Positions 43,946 to 53,279 of a DNA stretch of 64,000 bases are shown piece by piece. Made by a program: the position numbers and the translations under genes. The stretch is taken from the NCBI RefSeq assembly GCF_029910655.1, contig NZ_CP123897.1, positions 5,135,547 through 5,199,546 on the forward strand, read 5' to 3'. A model generated the notes under the pieces. It ran no database searches and was not told the origin of the DNA. It was given only the letters and a program-made list of their open reading frames with translations. Each line of letters starts with the position of its first letter. Position 1 is the first letter of the stretch. This stretch comes from Methylomonas sp. UP202. GTDB taxonomy: Bacteria; Pseudomonadota; Gammaproteobacteria; Methylococcales; Methylomonadaceae.

Positions 43946-45307
43946 TTAGCCGTTGATCAGATAATGGGTCAAAATACTGGCCGCATAGCCGGCGGCGATA
44001 ACCGGCGTCCATTTCAAGTGACTGAAGAAGGTGTACTTATGATTTGACTGCCCCATCAGCGCCACACCCGCGGCCGATCCGACCGAAAACAGCGAACCGC
44101 CGACGCCAGCCGTCAATGTCACCAACAACCATTGGTACAAGTCCATGTCCAGATTCATGTTCAGCACCGCGAACATCACCGGAATGTTATCGACGACGGC
44201 GGATATCACACCGACCAGGATGTTGGCGGTGGTTTGGCCCAAGCCGTCGTACATCGCGCCGGACAACAACTCCAGATAGCCAATGTAACCAAGTCCGCCG
44301 ACCGCGAAAACCACGCCAAAGAAGAACAGCAACGTATCCCACTCGGCTTCTTTCACTTTATTGAAGATATCGAAGCGCGAGCCGTCTTCGTTGGGGAAGC
44401 GAACCTTCAGGCTATAACCGTACAACATCAGGATGGACAAACCCAGCATCATGCCCATGAACGGCGGCAGATGCAAAAACTGTTTAAAGCTGACAGCCAA
44501 GCCGATGGTGACGCCGAACAAACCACAAACCACCCAGCCGCCGGGTTTCAATTGAACCGCCGCTTCGTTGGTCGCTTCTGGTTGCCCGTTGGGTACCGCT
44601 TGCGCCATGAAAAACGCCGGCACCACGAAATTCACGACCGAAGGAATGAACAACTTGAAGAAATCGAAAAATTCGGCATAACCTGCTTGCCAAACCATCA
44701 GGGTCGTAATGTCGCCGAATGGGCAAAACGCGCCGCCGGCATTCGCGGCAATCACCAAATTGACGAAACCGACCGCGACGAATTTTTCGTTATCCGCGCC
44801 GACCGCCATGACCACGGCACCGACCAGCAAGGCAGACGTCAGATTGTCGGCTACCGAGGACAGGAAAAAGGTGATGATACCGGTGATCCAGAACAGCTGT
44901 TTGTAGCCGAACTGCTTTCTGATCAACCAGGATCGTAACGCTTCGAAGACGTTGCGCTCGGCCATCGAATTGATATACGTCATCGCCACCAGCAGGAACA
45001 GCATCAATTCGGCGTATTCCTTGAGGTCGTGCTCGAATGCGCTGTGCAGCTCTTCGCCGGATACGCCGGCGTCGTGAGCCAAAATCGCCACGTGCGCCCA
45101 AATGACCGCCGCCGCGAATATGACCGGTTTCGATTTACGCAAGTGCGTAAATTCCTCGGCCATCACGAAACCGTATGCAACCAGGAAAATCAGAACGGTA
45201 TAGACGCCCCGCTCGGTTCCGGTCAGCCCCAGATTCTTAAATTCTTCGGCCATGGCGAGTTCCGGTAGGAACAACAAACCGGCCAAAATCAATAATGCGC
45301 GCAACAA
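43946..45307 (-). CDS. nhaD: Na+/H+ antiporter NhaD
   Basis: A 453-residue inner-membrane sodium/proton antiporter of the NhaD type (ion transporter superfamily), important for pH and salt homeostasis. Signal-like first helix (LLILAGLLFLPELAMA), then about 12 further helices. FLSSVADNLTSALLVGAVVM and GVISAVVDNIPVMFAVL are the duplicated re-entrant motifs with the conserved Asp-Asn pairs; FCPFGDITTLMVWQAGY is another family signature. Divergent from the sulfite reductase gene. Confidence 0.92.
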   Translation of the reverse strand: MLRALLILAGLLFLPELAMAEEFKNLGLTGTERGVYTVLIFLVAYGFVMAEEFTHLRKSKPVIFAAAVIWAHVAILAHDAGVSGEELHSAFEHDLKEYAELMLFLLVAMTYINSMAERNVFEALRSWLIRKQFGYKQLFWITGIITFFLSSVADNLTSALLVGAVVMAVGADNEKFVAVGFVNLVIAANAGGAFCPFGDITTLMVWQAGYAEFFDFFKLFIPSVVNFVVPAFFMAQAVPNGQPEATNEAAVQLKPGGWVVCGLFGVTIGLAVSFKQFLHLPPFMGMMLGLSILMLYGYSLKVRFPNEDGSRFDIFNKVKEAEWDTLLFFFGVVFAVGGLGYIGYLELLSGAMYDGLGQTTANILVGVISAVVDNIPVMFAVLNMNLDMDLYQWLLVTLTAGVGGSLFSVGSAAGVALMGQSNHKYTFFSHLKWTPVIAAGYAASILTHYLING

Positions 45308-45392
45308 GATAGCCCCCTTATCCTCTATATGTTCTAGTCGTTATCAAAAGCGGAAAAATCTAACCGGGCATGGTACCACTATACAATATTCT

Positions 45393-45419
45393 TTGTCATT
45401 TAATCCCAGCGAGTATAAT
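45393..45419 (+). promoter_or_regulatory. possible sigma70 promoter of the sulfite reductase gene
   Basis: TTGTCA (45393-45398) and a perfect TATAAT (45414-45419) with a short 15-bp spacer, 48 bp before the start codon. The spacing is below the 16-18 optimum, so an activator (CysB-like) might be needed; no such site is identified. Confidence 0.35.
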
Positions 45420-45466
45420 ATTCAATTACCTATCAAATTAGTCAGTAAAGCGATCCGCCCACCTAA

Positions 45467-47119
45467 ATGTATCAATACAATCAAAGAGATCAAACACTTA
45501 TCGAAGAGCGAGTCCGGCAGTTCCGCGGGCAGACCGAACGATTTTTGAACGGGGAATTGGACCCCGATCAGTTCCGCGCGCTACGCCTGATGAACGGCCT
45601 TTATATCCAAACGCACGCGCCAATGTTGCGCGTCGCGGTGCCTTACGGATTGCTGTCGTCTCGACAATTACGCAAACTTGCGTCGGTGGCGCGCGACTAC
45701 GATCGCGGCTATTGCCATTTTACGACACGCCAAAACGTTCAATACAACTGGCCGGAACTGTCCCGAGTACCCGATTTACTCGCAGAGCTCGCGACCGTGC
45801 AAATGCATGCGATTCAAACCAGCGGCAACTGCCTGCGCAACACCACCTCGGATCATTTGGCAGGCATATGCCGGGACGAGATAGAAGATCCGCGCCCTTA
45901 TTGCGAACTTATTCGGCAATGGACAACCTTGCACCCCGAGTTCGCGTATTTGCCGCGTAAATTCAAGATCGCGGTCAGCGGCGCTGGTCATGATCGCGCC
46001 GCCGTGCAATTCCACGATATCGGGGTCTACCTGATAAAAAATGAGCAGGGTGAAACCGGCTTTAGAATTTTGGCGGGTGGCGGCTTGGGCAGAACGCCGA
46101 TTATCGGTCAAACCGTCAAAGGCTTTCTGGAGAAAAAGCATTTGCTGTCCTACCTGGAAGCCATTGTGCGGATTTACAACTTGTTTGGTCGGCGCGACAA
46201 CAAATACAAGGCCCGCATCAAGATCCTGGTCAAGGAAACCGGATTGGAAAAATTTACGGCGATGGTCGAGGAGGAATGGCTCAGAATCCGTGATTCCTTG
46301 GTGCTCGGCGACGAGCGTATCGAGGAAATCAAGGCCCAATTCGCGCCGCCACCCTACCGCGACTTTACTGGGGACGACACCGGCTTTTCGACGAAACAAG
46401 CCGAGGACGGCCGTTTTGCGAAGTGGGTGAAGCACAATACCGTCGAGCACAAAATCCCTGGCTATCGCGGGGTTTACGTGTCGTTGAAGGCGCCGGATTC
46501 GCCGCCCGGCGACATTACCTCGGAACAACTAGACGCATTGGCAGAGCTTGCCGATCGCTTCAGCTTCGGCGAAATCAGAAGCACGCACCGGCAAAATCTG
46601 GTGCTGGCCGATGTCGAGCAAGCCAGTCTGTACCAACTCTGGCGGCAATTGGACGCGCTTAAGCTAGCCACGCCGAATATCGGCACCGTCACCGATATGA
46701 TCTGCTGCCCAGGACTGGACTTTTGCTCGCTGGCCAACGCCGGATCGATCGGCGTGGCCAAGGAAATCAACGAAGCCCTGGATGATATCGATTACATCCA
46801 CGACATCGGCGACCTGAAGATCAATATGTCCGGCTGCATGAACGGCTGCGCCCATCAAAGCGTCGGCCACATCGGCATTCTAGGCGTCGACAAGCATGGC
46901 GAAGAGTGGTACCAAATCACGCTCGGCGGCTCGTCGGAAAATGACGCGGCGATCGGCGAACGCCTGGGTCCGGCAATCGCCAAAGCCCAAATCACGGCCG
47001 CGATCACAACGATACTCGATGTCTACTTGCAACTGCGTCAGGAAAACGAAGCTTTTCTGCAAACCGTCTACCGCGTTGGCCTGGAACCATTCAAAGCAAA
47101 AGTTTATGCAAATCATTAA
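45467..47119 (+). CDS. cysI: siroheme sulfite/nitrite reductase hemoprotein
   Basis: A 550-residue siroheme/[4Fe-4S] reductase that makes six-electron reductions, most likely sulfite to sulfide. Two ferredoxin-like half repeats are visible. The cluster/siroheme Cys ligands are in MICCPGLDFCSLANAGS and MSGCMNGCAHQS. Substrate-site Arg/Lys residues appear in DRGYCHFTTRQNVQYNW and SGNCLRNTTSDHLAGI. The DUF934 partner that follows is usual for assimilatory CysI-type enzymes lacking a flavoprotein subunit; a nitrite reductase role cannot be excluded. Confidence 0.87.
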   Translation: MYQYNQRDQTLIEERVRQFRGQTERFLNGELDPDQFRALRLMNGLYIQTHAPMLRVAVPYGLLSSRQLRKLASVARDYDRGYCHFTTRQNVQYNWPELSRVPDLLAELATVQMHAIQTSGNCLRNTTSDHLAGICRDEIEDPRPYCELIRQWTTLHPEFAYLPRKFKIAVSGAGHDRAAVQFHDIGVYLIKNEQGETGFRILAGGGLGRTPIIGQTVKGFLEKKHLLSYLEAIVRIYNLFGRRDNKYKARIKILVKETGLEKFTAMVEEEWLRIRDSLVLGDERIEEIKAQFAPPPYRDFTGDDTGFSTKQAEDGRFAKWVKHNTVEHKIPGYRGVYVSLKAPDSPPGDITSEQLDALAELADRFSFGEIRSTHRQNLVLADVEQASLYQLWRQLDALKLATPNIGTVTDMICCPGLDFCSLANAGSIGVAKEINEALDDIDYIHDIGDLKINMSGCMNGCAHQSVGHIGILGVDKHGEEWYQITLGGSSENDAAIGERLGPAIAKAQITAAITTILDVYLQLRQENEAFLQTVYRVGLEPFKAKVYANH

Positions 47120-47561
47120 AGACCGTACATTAACCACGGACGCCTGGCGGTTTCTCGCTGACGATGCCGAGATCCCCGGCGATAGCGACGTCACCGTGAC
47201 TCTTCAACGCTGGCTGAACGACAAAGCCGTCCTTTCCGGCCGGACAGGTCAAACCGGCGTGCGCATCGAGCCTGATGACAATATCGGCGACCTCGCCGGC
47301 GACCTACCCAATTTTTCGCTGATCGAGGTGGATTTCCCAACCTTCACGGACGGCCGAGGCTTTTCCCTGGTCCGGTTGTTGCGCGATAAATACGGGTACA
47401 GGAGCGAAATCAGGGCTGTCGGCCAATTTTCGGCGGATCAGGTTTTTTACCTTTCCCGCGTGGGCGTTGACACTTTCGCGCTAGCGGATGAAGCGCAAGC
47501 CCAAGTCGCCTTGGCAGCGTTTAACGATTTTAGCGTTACCTATCAACCCTCGGCTCGTTGA
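47106..47561 (+). CDS. DUF934 protein, sulfite reductase partner
   Basis: A 151-residue DUF934 protein starting at ATG 47106, 14 bp inside the end of cysI, so translation is coupled. Motifs: LSLEVD-like LIEVDFPTFTDGRGFSLVRL and RLLRDKYGYRSEIRAVGQF, the family core. DUF934 genes regularly follow cysI or precede cysH; the role is probably in electron delivery or assembly, not proven. No cysH follows here. Confidence 0.87.
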   Translation: MQIIKDRTLTTDAWRFLADDAEIPGDSDVTVTLQRWLNDKAVLSGRTGQTGVRIEPDDNIGDLAGDLPNFSLIEVDFPTFTDGRGFSLVRLLRDKYGYRSEIRAVGQFSADQVFYLSRVGVDTFALADEAQAQVALAAFNDFSVTYQPSAR

Positions 47562-47619
47562 AGCCACCCACACTACTACTCGGGGCGGACGTTTAAACGC
47601 CGCGCCGTAAACAAACAAA

Positions 47620-47652
47620 AACCCGGCGACCTCTCGGCCAGCCGGGTTTTTT
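47620..47652. terminator. intrinsic terminator between DUF934 gene and ctp
   Basis: AACCCGGC (47620-47627) pairs with GCCGGGTT (47641-47648), followed by a run of six T ending at 47652; the other strand has an A-run upstream, so it can end both convergent transcripts. Confidence 0.85.
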
Positions 47653-47670
47653 ATGCGACTACGCAGCCGC

Positions 47671-49026
47671 CTACTTCTTGATGATGGCGATGCCTTTCAG
47701 CAAATTCAGCGCCTCATGCAACGGATAGTCACGCACTTCGGTTTCAGTGTCGCTACCGTCTTTTTGCAATACGTCCTTGGCGTCTTCTTTATCGTCCTCA
47801 TCCGCTTTTTTATCCGGTTTCGCATTCCCGTTGGTCAAATGGTGGGTCAAATCAGCCTCCTTGATCGACTCCAATTTGGCCTTATCCAACGCCTCCAGCT
47901 TGAAGCGGGCCAGCGTGACGTCGGGTTCGATACCTTCCGCCTGGATGGACCGACCCGAAGGCGTGAAGTAACGGGCCGTTGTCAGCTTCACCGCCGCGCC
48001 ATTGCTGGTAGGCAATATGGTTTGCACGGAACCCTTGCCGAACGATTTTTCGCCCATGATGATCGCGCGCTTATGGTCTTGCAGCGCTCCTGCAACAATT
48101 TCGGATGCCGAAGCCGAGCCGCCGTTAATTAGCACGACGATGGGCGCGCCGTTAATAACGTCATCCGGCGTCGCATTAAAACGCATTTCCGAATTCTTGA
48201 TTCGGCCTTCGGTATAGACGATCAGACCGGACTCGATAAAGGCATCGCTGACATCGACCGCGGCGTTCAACACGCCGCCGGGGTTATTGCGCAAATCCAA
48301 CACCAAGCCTTTCAGCGGGCCTTCGTTTTCTTTCTTCAATTCGTCCAGTGCGTCCAGCAAGCCTTGGCCGGTGCCCGATTGAAAACTGCTGATCCGCAAG
48401 TAGCCGTAGTTTTTCTCCAGCAAACGGTTTTTGACGCTTTTAACCTTAATGATGTCGCGGGTCAGCGTAAATTTCAACGGTGCTTCCTCTCCTTCGCGGA
48501 TGACCGTTAGCACGATGTCGGTGCCCGGTTCGCCGCGCATCACTTTCACGGCATCCGCCAACGTCATTCCCTTGACCGGCTTGTCATCCAAGCGAACGAT
48601 CAAATCGCCCGCCTTGATGCCGGCCTTTTGAGCCGGCGTATCGTCGATCGGCGAAACCACTTTCACAAATCCGTTCTCCATCCCGACCTCGATGCCCAGC
48701 CCACCGAATTGACCGGTCGTACCCTCTTGCAGCTCTTTATATTCCTCGCTGGCCAGATAAGCCGAATGCGGATCGAGGCCGGACAACATGCCGCGAATCG
48801 CATCCTCCAGTAACTTTTTATCGGATACCGGTTCGACGTAATCCTGTTTAATCCGCCCGAAAATCTCGGTAAAGGTTCTCAACTCGTCGAACGGCAACGA
48901 TTGCAGGTCGTCGGCCTTGGCCGCCGCCGGCGCGGGCTTTTCCGCCCAAACGCTGCTGCACAAGCTAATCGCCGAACCTAAGATAAAGCCGACCAGTAAA
49001 ATTAAAAGATTTCTGTTATTTAACAT
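47671..49026 (-). CDS. ctpA: C-terminal processing periplasmic protease (S41)
   Basis: A 451-residue serine protease. N-terminal signal or anchor (LLILLVGFILGSAISLC), PDZ domain (about 95-180; GGLGIEVGMENGFVKVVSPI), then the S41 catalytic domain with the Ser of GGSASASEI (302-310) and Lys of SFGKGSVQT about 25 residues on. The catalytic dyad is intact. C-terminal Asp/Lys-rich tail. Downstream of envC on the same strand (39-bp gap), a frequent pairing in Gammaproteobacteria. Confidence 0.93.
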   Translation of the reverse strand: MLNNRNLLILLVGFILGSAISLCSSVWAEKPAPAAAKADDLQSLPFDELRTFTEIFGRIKQDYVEPVSDKKLLEDAIRGMLSGLDPHSAYLASEEYKELQEGTTGQFGGLGIEVGMENGFVKVVSPIDDTPAQKAGIKAGDLIVRLDDKPVKGMTLADAVKVMRGEPGTDIVLTVIREGEEAPLKFTLTRDIIKVKSVKNRLLEKNYGYLRISSFQSGTGQGLLDALDELKKENEGPLKGLVLDLRNNPGGVLNAAVDVSDAFIESGLIVYTEGRIKNSEMRFNATPDDVINGAPIVVLINGGSASASEIVAGALQDHKRAIIMGEKSFGKGSVQTILPTSNGAAVKLTTARYFTPSGRSIQAEGIEPDVTLARFKLEALDKAKLESIKEADLTHHLTNGNAKPDKKADEDDKEDAKDVLQKDGSDTETEVRDYPLHEALNLLKGIAIIKK

Positions 49027-49065
49027 TTGTATTAAAGCTCCAACGACCTGATTCCTGTAAATAGA

Positions 49066-50301
49066 TTAACCCTTGGCTGGCTTCCGGCACCACTGTGCTG
49101 GGTCGACGGGCCGGCCTTGCTTCCTGATCCCAAAATACAACGCCGCCTGAGAACGTCCGCCGCTGCGCCCAACCGAAGCCAAGACTTCGCCGGATTTGAC
49201 ATGATCGCCAACACTCTTGTGCAAACTTTGGTTGAACGCGTACAAGCTTAAATAGCCGTGCCCGTGATCGATGATGATCATCAATCCGTAACCGCGCAGC
49301 CAATCGGCATAAACAACCCGGCCGGCGGTAATTGCCCGAATTTCGGCGCCTTCGGGCGCACTGATTACCACGCCATCCCAGGTGGTTTCGTACCGACGTG
49401 ACCCGAAATGCTCGACGACCGCGCCTTGCACCGGCCAAGGCAACCGACCTTGCAACTCCGGGAAGGGTTGACGCCCCGCCTCCGGTTCCTTGACGGAGCG
49501 AATCTGCTCCGGAGGTTTTCCAGGCTGTTTGAGTGGGCTTGGTGCCGGAGGTTCCGGCGCCGGCGGGGCGACTCTCTCGGCATTATCATCAGTTTTTTGC
49601 AACGATGCCACCAACGCCTGTAATTTTTTCTCGTCGCCGATTAAACGATCCAATAAATGCCGCTTTTCGGCGTGTTCTTTTTCCAGGCTCGCCAATAATT
49701 GCTCGCGCTGGACTTTCAGCGTCCGCATGGTCTCGGCCTCCTCCTGTTTCTTCTCGAGCGAGACTCGCAGCAGTTGGGATTCGGTGTCGTTTCGCGCTTC
49801 TAACTGCCCGAGAATCCGACTATCCTCCGCGATCGCGTGCAGTTTCTGTAAGCGCGCCTTGCCGATATAGTCCGAATACACCCGCATCCGCCCAGACAGA
49901 GCCGGGTCACGCTGGTTCAGCACGACTTGTAAGCCTTTACTGTCTCCGCCCATCGCGTAGACCGCACGGATCAATCCCGCCAATCCTTTTTCCTGACTAC
50001 GCAGATCTCTTTGAGTGTCGGCGAGTTTGGTTCGTATCTCTTGCAGCGATTGTTCATGCGCCTTGATCTCCACGCGAATGGTGCGTAACGCGTTGGCAGC
50101 CTCGCCATATTGCCGTTCCAGTGTTTGCAGTTGATCTAGCAATCGACTTTTTTCCGCTTCCAGCTCGCGTACGTCGCCGCCGACGTGTTGAATCTTGTCA
50201 TGAATCTCGGCCAAATCTCGGCTATCGGTATTCTCGGCACGAACCGGAATTGCCAGGCTCAATCCTGCCAGAAGAATCGACAAACGCAGGCAAACACGCA
50301 T
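49066..50301 (-). CDS. envC: murein hydrolase activator EnvC
   Basis: Activates the AmiA/AmiB amidases during septum splitting. The 411-residue protein has a signal peptide (SILLAGLSLAIPVRA), a long N-terminal coiled coil (about 30-250), a Pro-rich linker, and a LytM/M23 domain (about 290-410). The M23 metal ligands are degenerate: the region expected to hold His/Asp reads TTWDGVVISAP, and the expected HxH reads LYFGIR. It should therefore be a non-catalytic activator like E. coli EnvC. Cotranscribed with ctp. Confidence 0.92.
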   Translation of the reverse strand: MRVCLRLSILLAGLSLAIPVRAENTDSRDLAEIHDKIQHVGGDVRELEAEKSRLLDQLQTLERQYGEAANALRTIRVEIKAHEQSLQEIRTKLADTQRDLRSQEKGLAGLIRAVYAMGGDSKGLQVVLNQRDPALSGRMRVYSDYIGKARLQKLHAIAEDSRILGQLEARNDTESQLLRVSLEKKQEEAETMRTLKVQREQLLASLEKEHAEKRHLLDRLIGDEKKLQALVASLQKTDDNAERVAPPAPEPPAPSPLKQPGKPPEQIRSVKEPEAGRQPFPELQGRLPWPVQGAVVEHFGSRRYETTWDGVVISAPEGAEIRAITAGRVVYADWLRGYGLMIIIDHGHGYLSLYAFNQSLHKSVGDHVKSGEVLASVGRSGGRSQAALYFGIRKQGRPVDPAQWCRKPAKG

Positions 50302-50694
50302 GGTTCAGGCCATAACCCGAAAAAGATAGGACGCTCGCATCAAAACAGGCGCGCTCGGCATATGTTCCCGAATATTAGGCGCCATCCTTGCCCCTTGCCG
50401 TCCAACCGGAAGCCAAAATCCCCGCGGTTTTACACTTCACCATTCATGGACCATTTATCTGTAACGAAAAATCGCGCCGCCATTTAACGGATTTGCACGA
50501 AGACTATATTTTGGCAGCCATGAGCCAAGGTATTGAATTCGAAGGCTCACTCTGTTAGATTTGCACGCCTTTGACTGCTGCGGTTTCTGGCGATAGGCCA
50601 AAGGCTTGTGCTTCGGCATTATACAGCACAGAGATGGTGTCATCGCTTGAAAGCACCTGACTCGCCGCCCAATTCTTAGCTCATTTCGGGATCA
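50302..50694. other. intergenic region without a recognisable gene
   Basis: About 390 bp between divergent envC and the ArsR gene. Open frames here (for example 50455-50643 on the minus strand) show no coding character. It must hold promoters for both directions, but no clear -35/-10 pair or operator stood out. Confidence 0.5.
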
Positions 50695-51006
50695 ATGGAA
50701 GAAATAGACCACAGCAATTCCTACGACGACCAGGACATCAGTCGCGCCGCCTGCTGCTTGAAAGCGATGTCTCACCCGTTACGCCTCAAAATTCTTTGCG
50801 TGTTGGGCAGCAACTCAATTAGCGTCCAGGATATTGTGGAGCAGGTCGGCACCAGCCAGAGCAACATTTCCCAGCATTTGGCCATTTTGCGGGATAAAGG
50901 CATCCTTGATTACAAAAAGGAAGCAAACCGCGTTTACTATTTTATCGACGACGAACGCGTAATACACCTGATCCAAATGATGCGCAGCGTGTTTTGCAGC
51001 ACTTGA
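50695..51006 (+). CDS. ArsR-family regulator with SqrR/BigR-like cysteines
   Basis: A 103-residue winged-helix repressor. The HTH is VQDIVEQVGTSQSNISQHLA with the following wing (LDYKKEANRVYYFIDD). The ArsR alpha-3 metal motif (CxC) is absent. Cys35 (in KILCVLG) and Cys101 (VFCST) are 66 residues apart, the same spacing as Cys41/Cys107 of the persulfide sensor SqrR, so this may sense reactive sulfur. Cys20 and Cys21 are extra. It precedes a membrane rhodanese by 34 bp, which supports a sulfur role. Confidence 0.85.
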   Translation: MEEIDHSNSYDDQDISRAACCLKAMSHPLRLKILCVLGSNSISVQDIVEQVGTSQSNISQHLAILRDKGILDYKKEANRVYYFIDDERVIHLIQMMRSVFCST

Positions 51007-51040
51007 ATTTTAGTTTCCGAAACCTCAACAGAATTTAACG

Positions 51041-51478
51041 ATGGACCAATATATCGAATTTGCCACCAACCACTATTTGCTTGCCTTTTCGCTGGTCTGC
51101 GTCATTTTTTTGCTGATCCAGGATTTGATTTCCAACTCGTTCAATAAATTCGAAAGCATCTCCCCGCTGATTGCGGTGACCAAGATGGACAATACCAACA
51201 GCGTGGTGGTGGATGTCCGGGAGTTGAACGAATTCGGCAAAAGCCACATCGAGAACGCCATTAACATCCCATTAGGCAAACTGGAGGAGAAGCTGGCCTC
51301 GCTGGAAAAACACAAACAACACCCGGTAATCGTCACCTGCCAAACCGGCGCGCGTTCGGCGGCGGCATGCAAGACGCTGACCAAGGCGGGTTTCGAACAA
51401 GTATTTAACATGACCGGCGGAATGCAATCCTGGGAAGACTATAAACTGCCGGTCAAAATCAGCAAAACTCAATCCTAA
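51041..51478 (+). CDS. membrane-anchored rhodanese (YibN-like)
   Basis: A 145-residue protein with one N-terminal transmembrane helix ([19 protein letters not shown]) and a cytosolic rhodanese domain. The active-site Cys100 lies in the loop CQTGAR, typical of YibN-like sulfurtransferases. The domain start [20 protein letters not shown] is canonical. E. coli has yibN just upstream of secB-gpsA, and the same order is seen here without grxC. Confidence 0.9.
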   Translation: MDQYIEFATNHYLLAFSLVCVIFLLIQDLISNSFNKFESISPLIAVTKMDNTNSVVVDVRELNEFGKSHIENAINIPLGKLEEKLASLEKHKQHPVIVTCQTGARSAAACKTLTKAGFEQVFNMTGGMQSWEDYKLPVKISKTQS

Positions 51479-51501
51479 CCCACAACACCGAAGGGAAACT
51501 C

Positions 51502-51975
51502 ATGGCCGAAATCAACGCCCAGACCGACAAGCAGTTCGTCATTCAAAAGATTTATACCAAGGACATTTCTTTTGAAACCCCCAACGCGCCGAAAATCTTT
51601 ACCCAGAAATGGGAACCCACGCTGGACTTGAACCTGGGCACCCATGTCAACGCGATAGACACCTCGGTTTACGAAGTGTCGCTGACCTTGACGGTTACCG
51701 TCAAAGTGGGCGAGGCCACCGCATTTTTAGTTGAAGTCAATCAGTCGGGCATTTTCATGATCGCCGGATTCACCGATCAGGAAATGGGGCCGATGCTAGG
51801 CAGCTTCTGTCCCAACATTTTGTTCCCTTACGCTCGAGAAGTCATTTCCGACTTGGTCAGCAAGGGCGGCTTCCCACAATTGATTCTGGCTCCGGTCAAT
51901 TTCGACGCGCTGTATATGCAGCAATTACAACAAGCTCAAGCTCAGCAAGCTCCTGAAGATAAAACCTTAAACTAA
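51502..51975 (+). CDS. secB: protein-export chaperone SecB
   Basis: Cytosolic tetrameric chaperone that delivers preproteins to SecA. The 157-residue protein has the family core [20 protein letters not shown], the Glu/Asp-rich [20 protein letters not shown], and [20 protein letters not shown]. Ends in a Gln-rich tail. Between the rhodanese and gpsA genes, the classic neighbourhood. Confidence 0.96.
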   Translation: MAEINAQTDKQFVIQKIYTKDISFETPNAPKIFTQKWEPTLDLNLGTHVNAIDTSVYEVSLTLTVTVKVGEATAFLVEVNQSGIFMIAGFTDQEMGPMLGSFCPNILFPYAREVISDLVSKGGFPQLILAPVNFDALYMQQLQQAQAQQAPEDKTLN

Positions 51976-51984
51976 GCCGTTTTA

Positions 51985-52983
51985 ATGCCGCCCGCGATCA
52001 GCATATTCGGTGCCGGTTCATGGGGAACGGCTCTGGCGATTCAAGCCGCCAGAAACGGCAGCGCCACCATGCTGTGGGCTCACAATCCACGGCATGTGGC
52101 CGACCTAAATACCGATCGGCAAAACCGGCGCTATCTGCCGGACAAACCGTTTCCGGCCAACCTGGCCGTCACCAGTAATCTGAAACAGGCGGTTGAATTC
52201 AGCGACATTTTGCTGATATCGGTTCCCAGTCACGCGTTCCGGGACACTTTGACCGCAATCAAGCCGATGCTAGACGAGTCGCCGAAAATTGCCTGGGCGA
52301 CTAAAGGCTTTGACGGCGCGGAAGGTGCGTTACTCAGCGATGTTGCCGCCGACGTTCTGGGGCATGGCGCGGCGACGGCGGTACTATCGGGCCCAACCTT
52401 CGCTCGGGAAGTCGCCGACGACCTACCCACCGCGCTCACCGTTGCATCGATTTCCGAACCTTTCGCGGCCGAACTGGCCGGAATTCTCCACAATCAACGC
52501 TTTAGAGTTTATACCAGTACCGACATCGTCGGCGTGCAAGTCGGCGGCGCGTGTAAAAATGTCCTGGCGATAGCGGCCGGCATTGCCGACGGCTTGGGAT
52601 TTGGAGCGAATACGCGCTCCGCGTTGATTACCCGCGGCCTTAGCGAAATTATCCGCCTCGGCATTCGCTTGGGCGGCCAGCCGGATACCTTCATGGGTTT
52701 GGCCGGTCTGGGCGATTTAATTCTAACTTGCACCGACGACCAGTCGCGCAATCGCCGCTTCGGATTAGCCTTGGGACAGGGTAAGAGCCAAAGTCAGGCG
52801 CTGGCCGACATTAATCAGGCCGTGGAAGGTATCTCCGCCGCGCGCCTGACCCAAACTCTCGCACAAAAACATCTCGTCGAAATGCCCATCACCGAGCAGG
52901 TTTACAACGTATTGTTCAATCAGCTCGCTCCGCTACAAGCCGTTCAAAATCTGCTGGGTCGTAATCCGAAGTCGGAATATTGA
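51985..52983 (+). CDS. gpsA: glycerol-3-phosphate dehydrogenase [NAD(P)+]
   Basis: Reduces dihydroxyacetone phosphate to sn-glycerol 3-phosphate for phospholipid synthesis. The 332-residue enzyme has the Rossmann motif FGAGSWGTALAIQAA at the N-terminus, SGPTFAREVADDLPTALTVA, and the catalytic Lys in VGGACKNVLAIAAGIADG. Follows secB after 9 bp. Confidence 0.96.
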   Translation: MPPAISIFGAGSWGTALAIQAARNGSATMLWAHNPRHVADLNTDRQNRRYLPDKPFPANLAVTSNLKQAVEFSDILLISVPSHAFRDTLTAIKPMLDESPKIAWATKGFDGAEGALLSDVAADVLGHGAATAVLSGPTFAREVADDLPTALTVASISEPFAAELAGILHNQRFRVYTSTDIVGVQVGGACKNVLAIAAGIADGLGFGANTRSALITRGLSEIIRLGIRLGGQPDTFMGLAGLGDLILTCTDDQSRNRRFGLALGQGKSQSQALADINQAVEGISAARLTQTLAQKHLVEMPITEQVYNVLFNQLAPLQAVQNLLGRNPKSEY

Positions 52984-53191
52984 CCTGTCGCACCGACCTC
53001 CCGGTCATCAATACGCAATTCATTTTAAAAACAGGGGTATTACGCCCCACGGATTGTGCGTTGCCTAACAAATTCCCGTTAAGGTTTTGATAAAAATCGA
53101 GTTTCACTCGTTTCCCTGGATTTCGGGGTTTTTCCCAGCCAATCCTGTCTAAGTCATTGTAGAAAAAGAAAGAATTTAATCTAAATGCCTC

Positions 53192-53220
53192 TTGACTAAC
53201 CCACCGTTGAAAACTATAGT
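53192..53220 (+). promoter_or_regulatory. sigma70 promoter of the dcw cluster
   Basis: TTGACT (53192-53197) and TATAGT (53215-53220) with an ideal 17-bp spacer, 60 bp before the mraZ start. It lies directly upstream of the MraZ-box-like repeats, so it is the likely main promoter of the cluster. Confidence 0.75.
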
Positions 53221-53254
53221 GGTACAAAAGTGCTATAAAGTGGTTTAAAAGGGA
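53219..53254 (+). promoter_or_regulatory. MraZ-box-like repeats
   Basis: GTGGT (53219-53223), GTGCT (53230-53234), GTGGT (53240-53244) and a weaker GGGA (53251-53254), spaced 10-11 bp. MraZ binds TGGG-type direct repeats spaced 10 bp in other bacteria. The first copy overlaps the -10 element, so bound MraZ would block the promoter; autorepression is expected. Confidence 0.6.
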
Positions 53255-53279
53255 ATTTTTTGGAAATTTGAGGCGTATC

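Noticed and set aside
49066..50301. EnvC read as an active M23 endopeptidase
   Set aside because: The metal-binding His/Asp and HxH positions are replaced, as in known non-catalytic EnvC activators.
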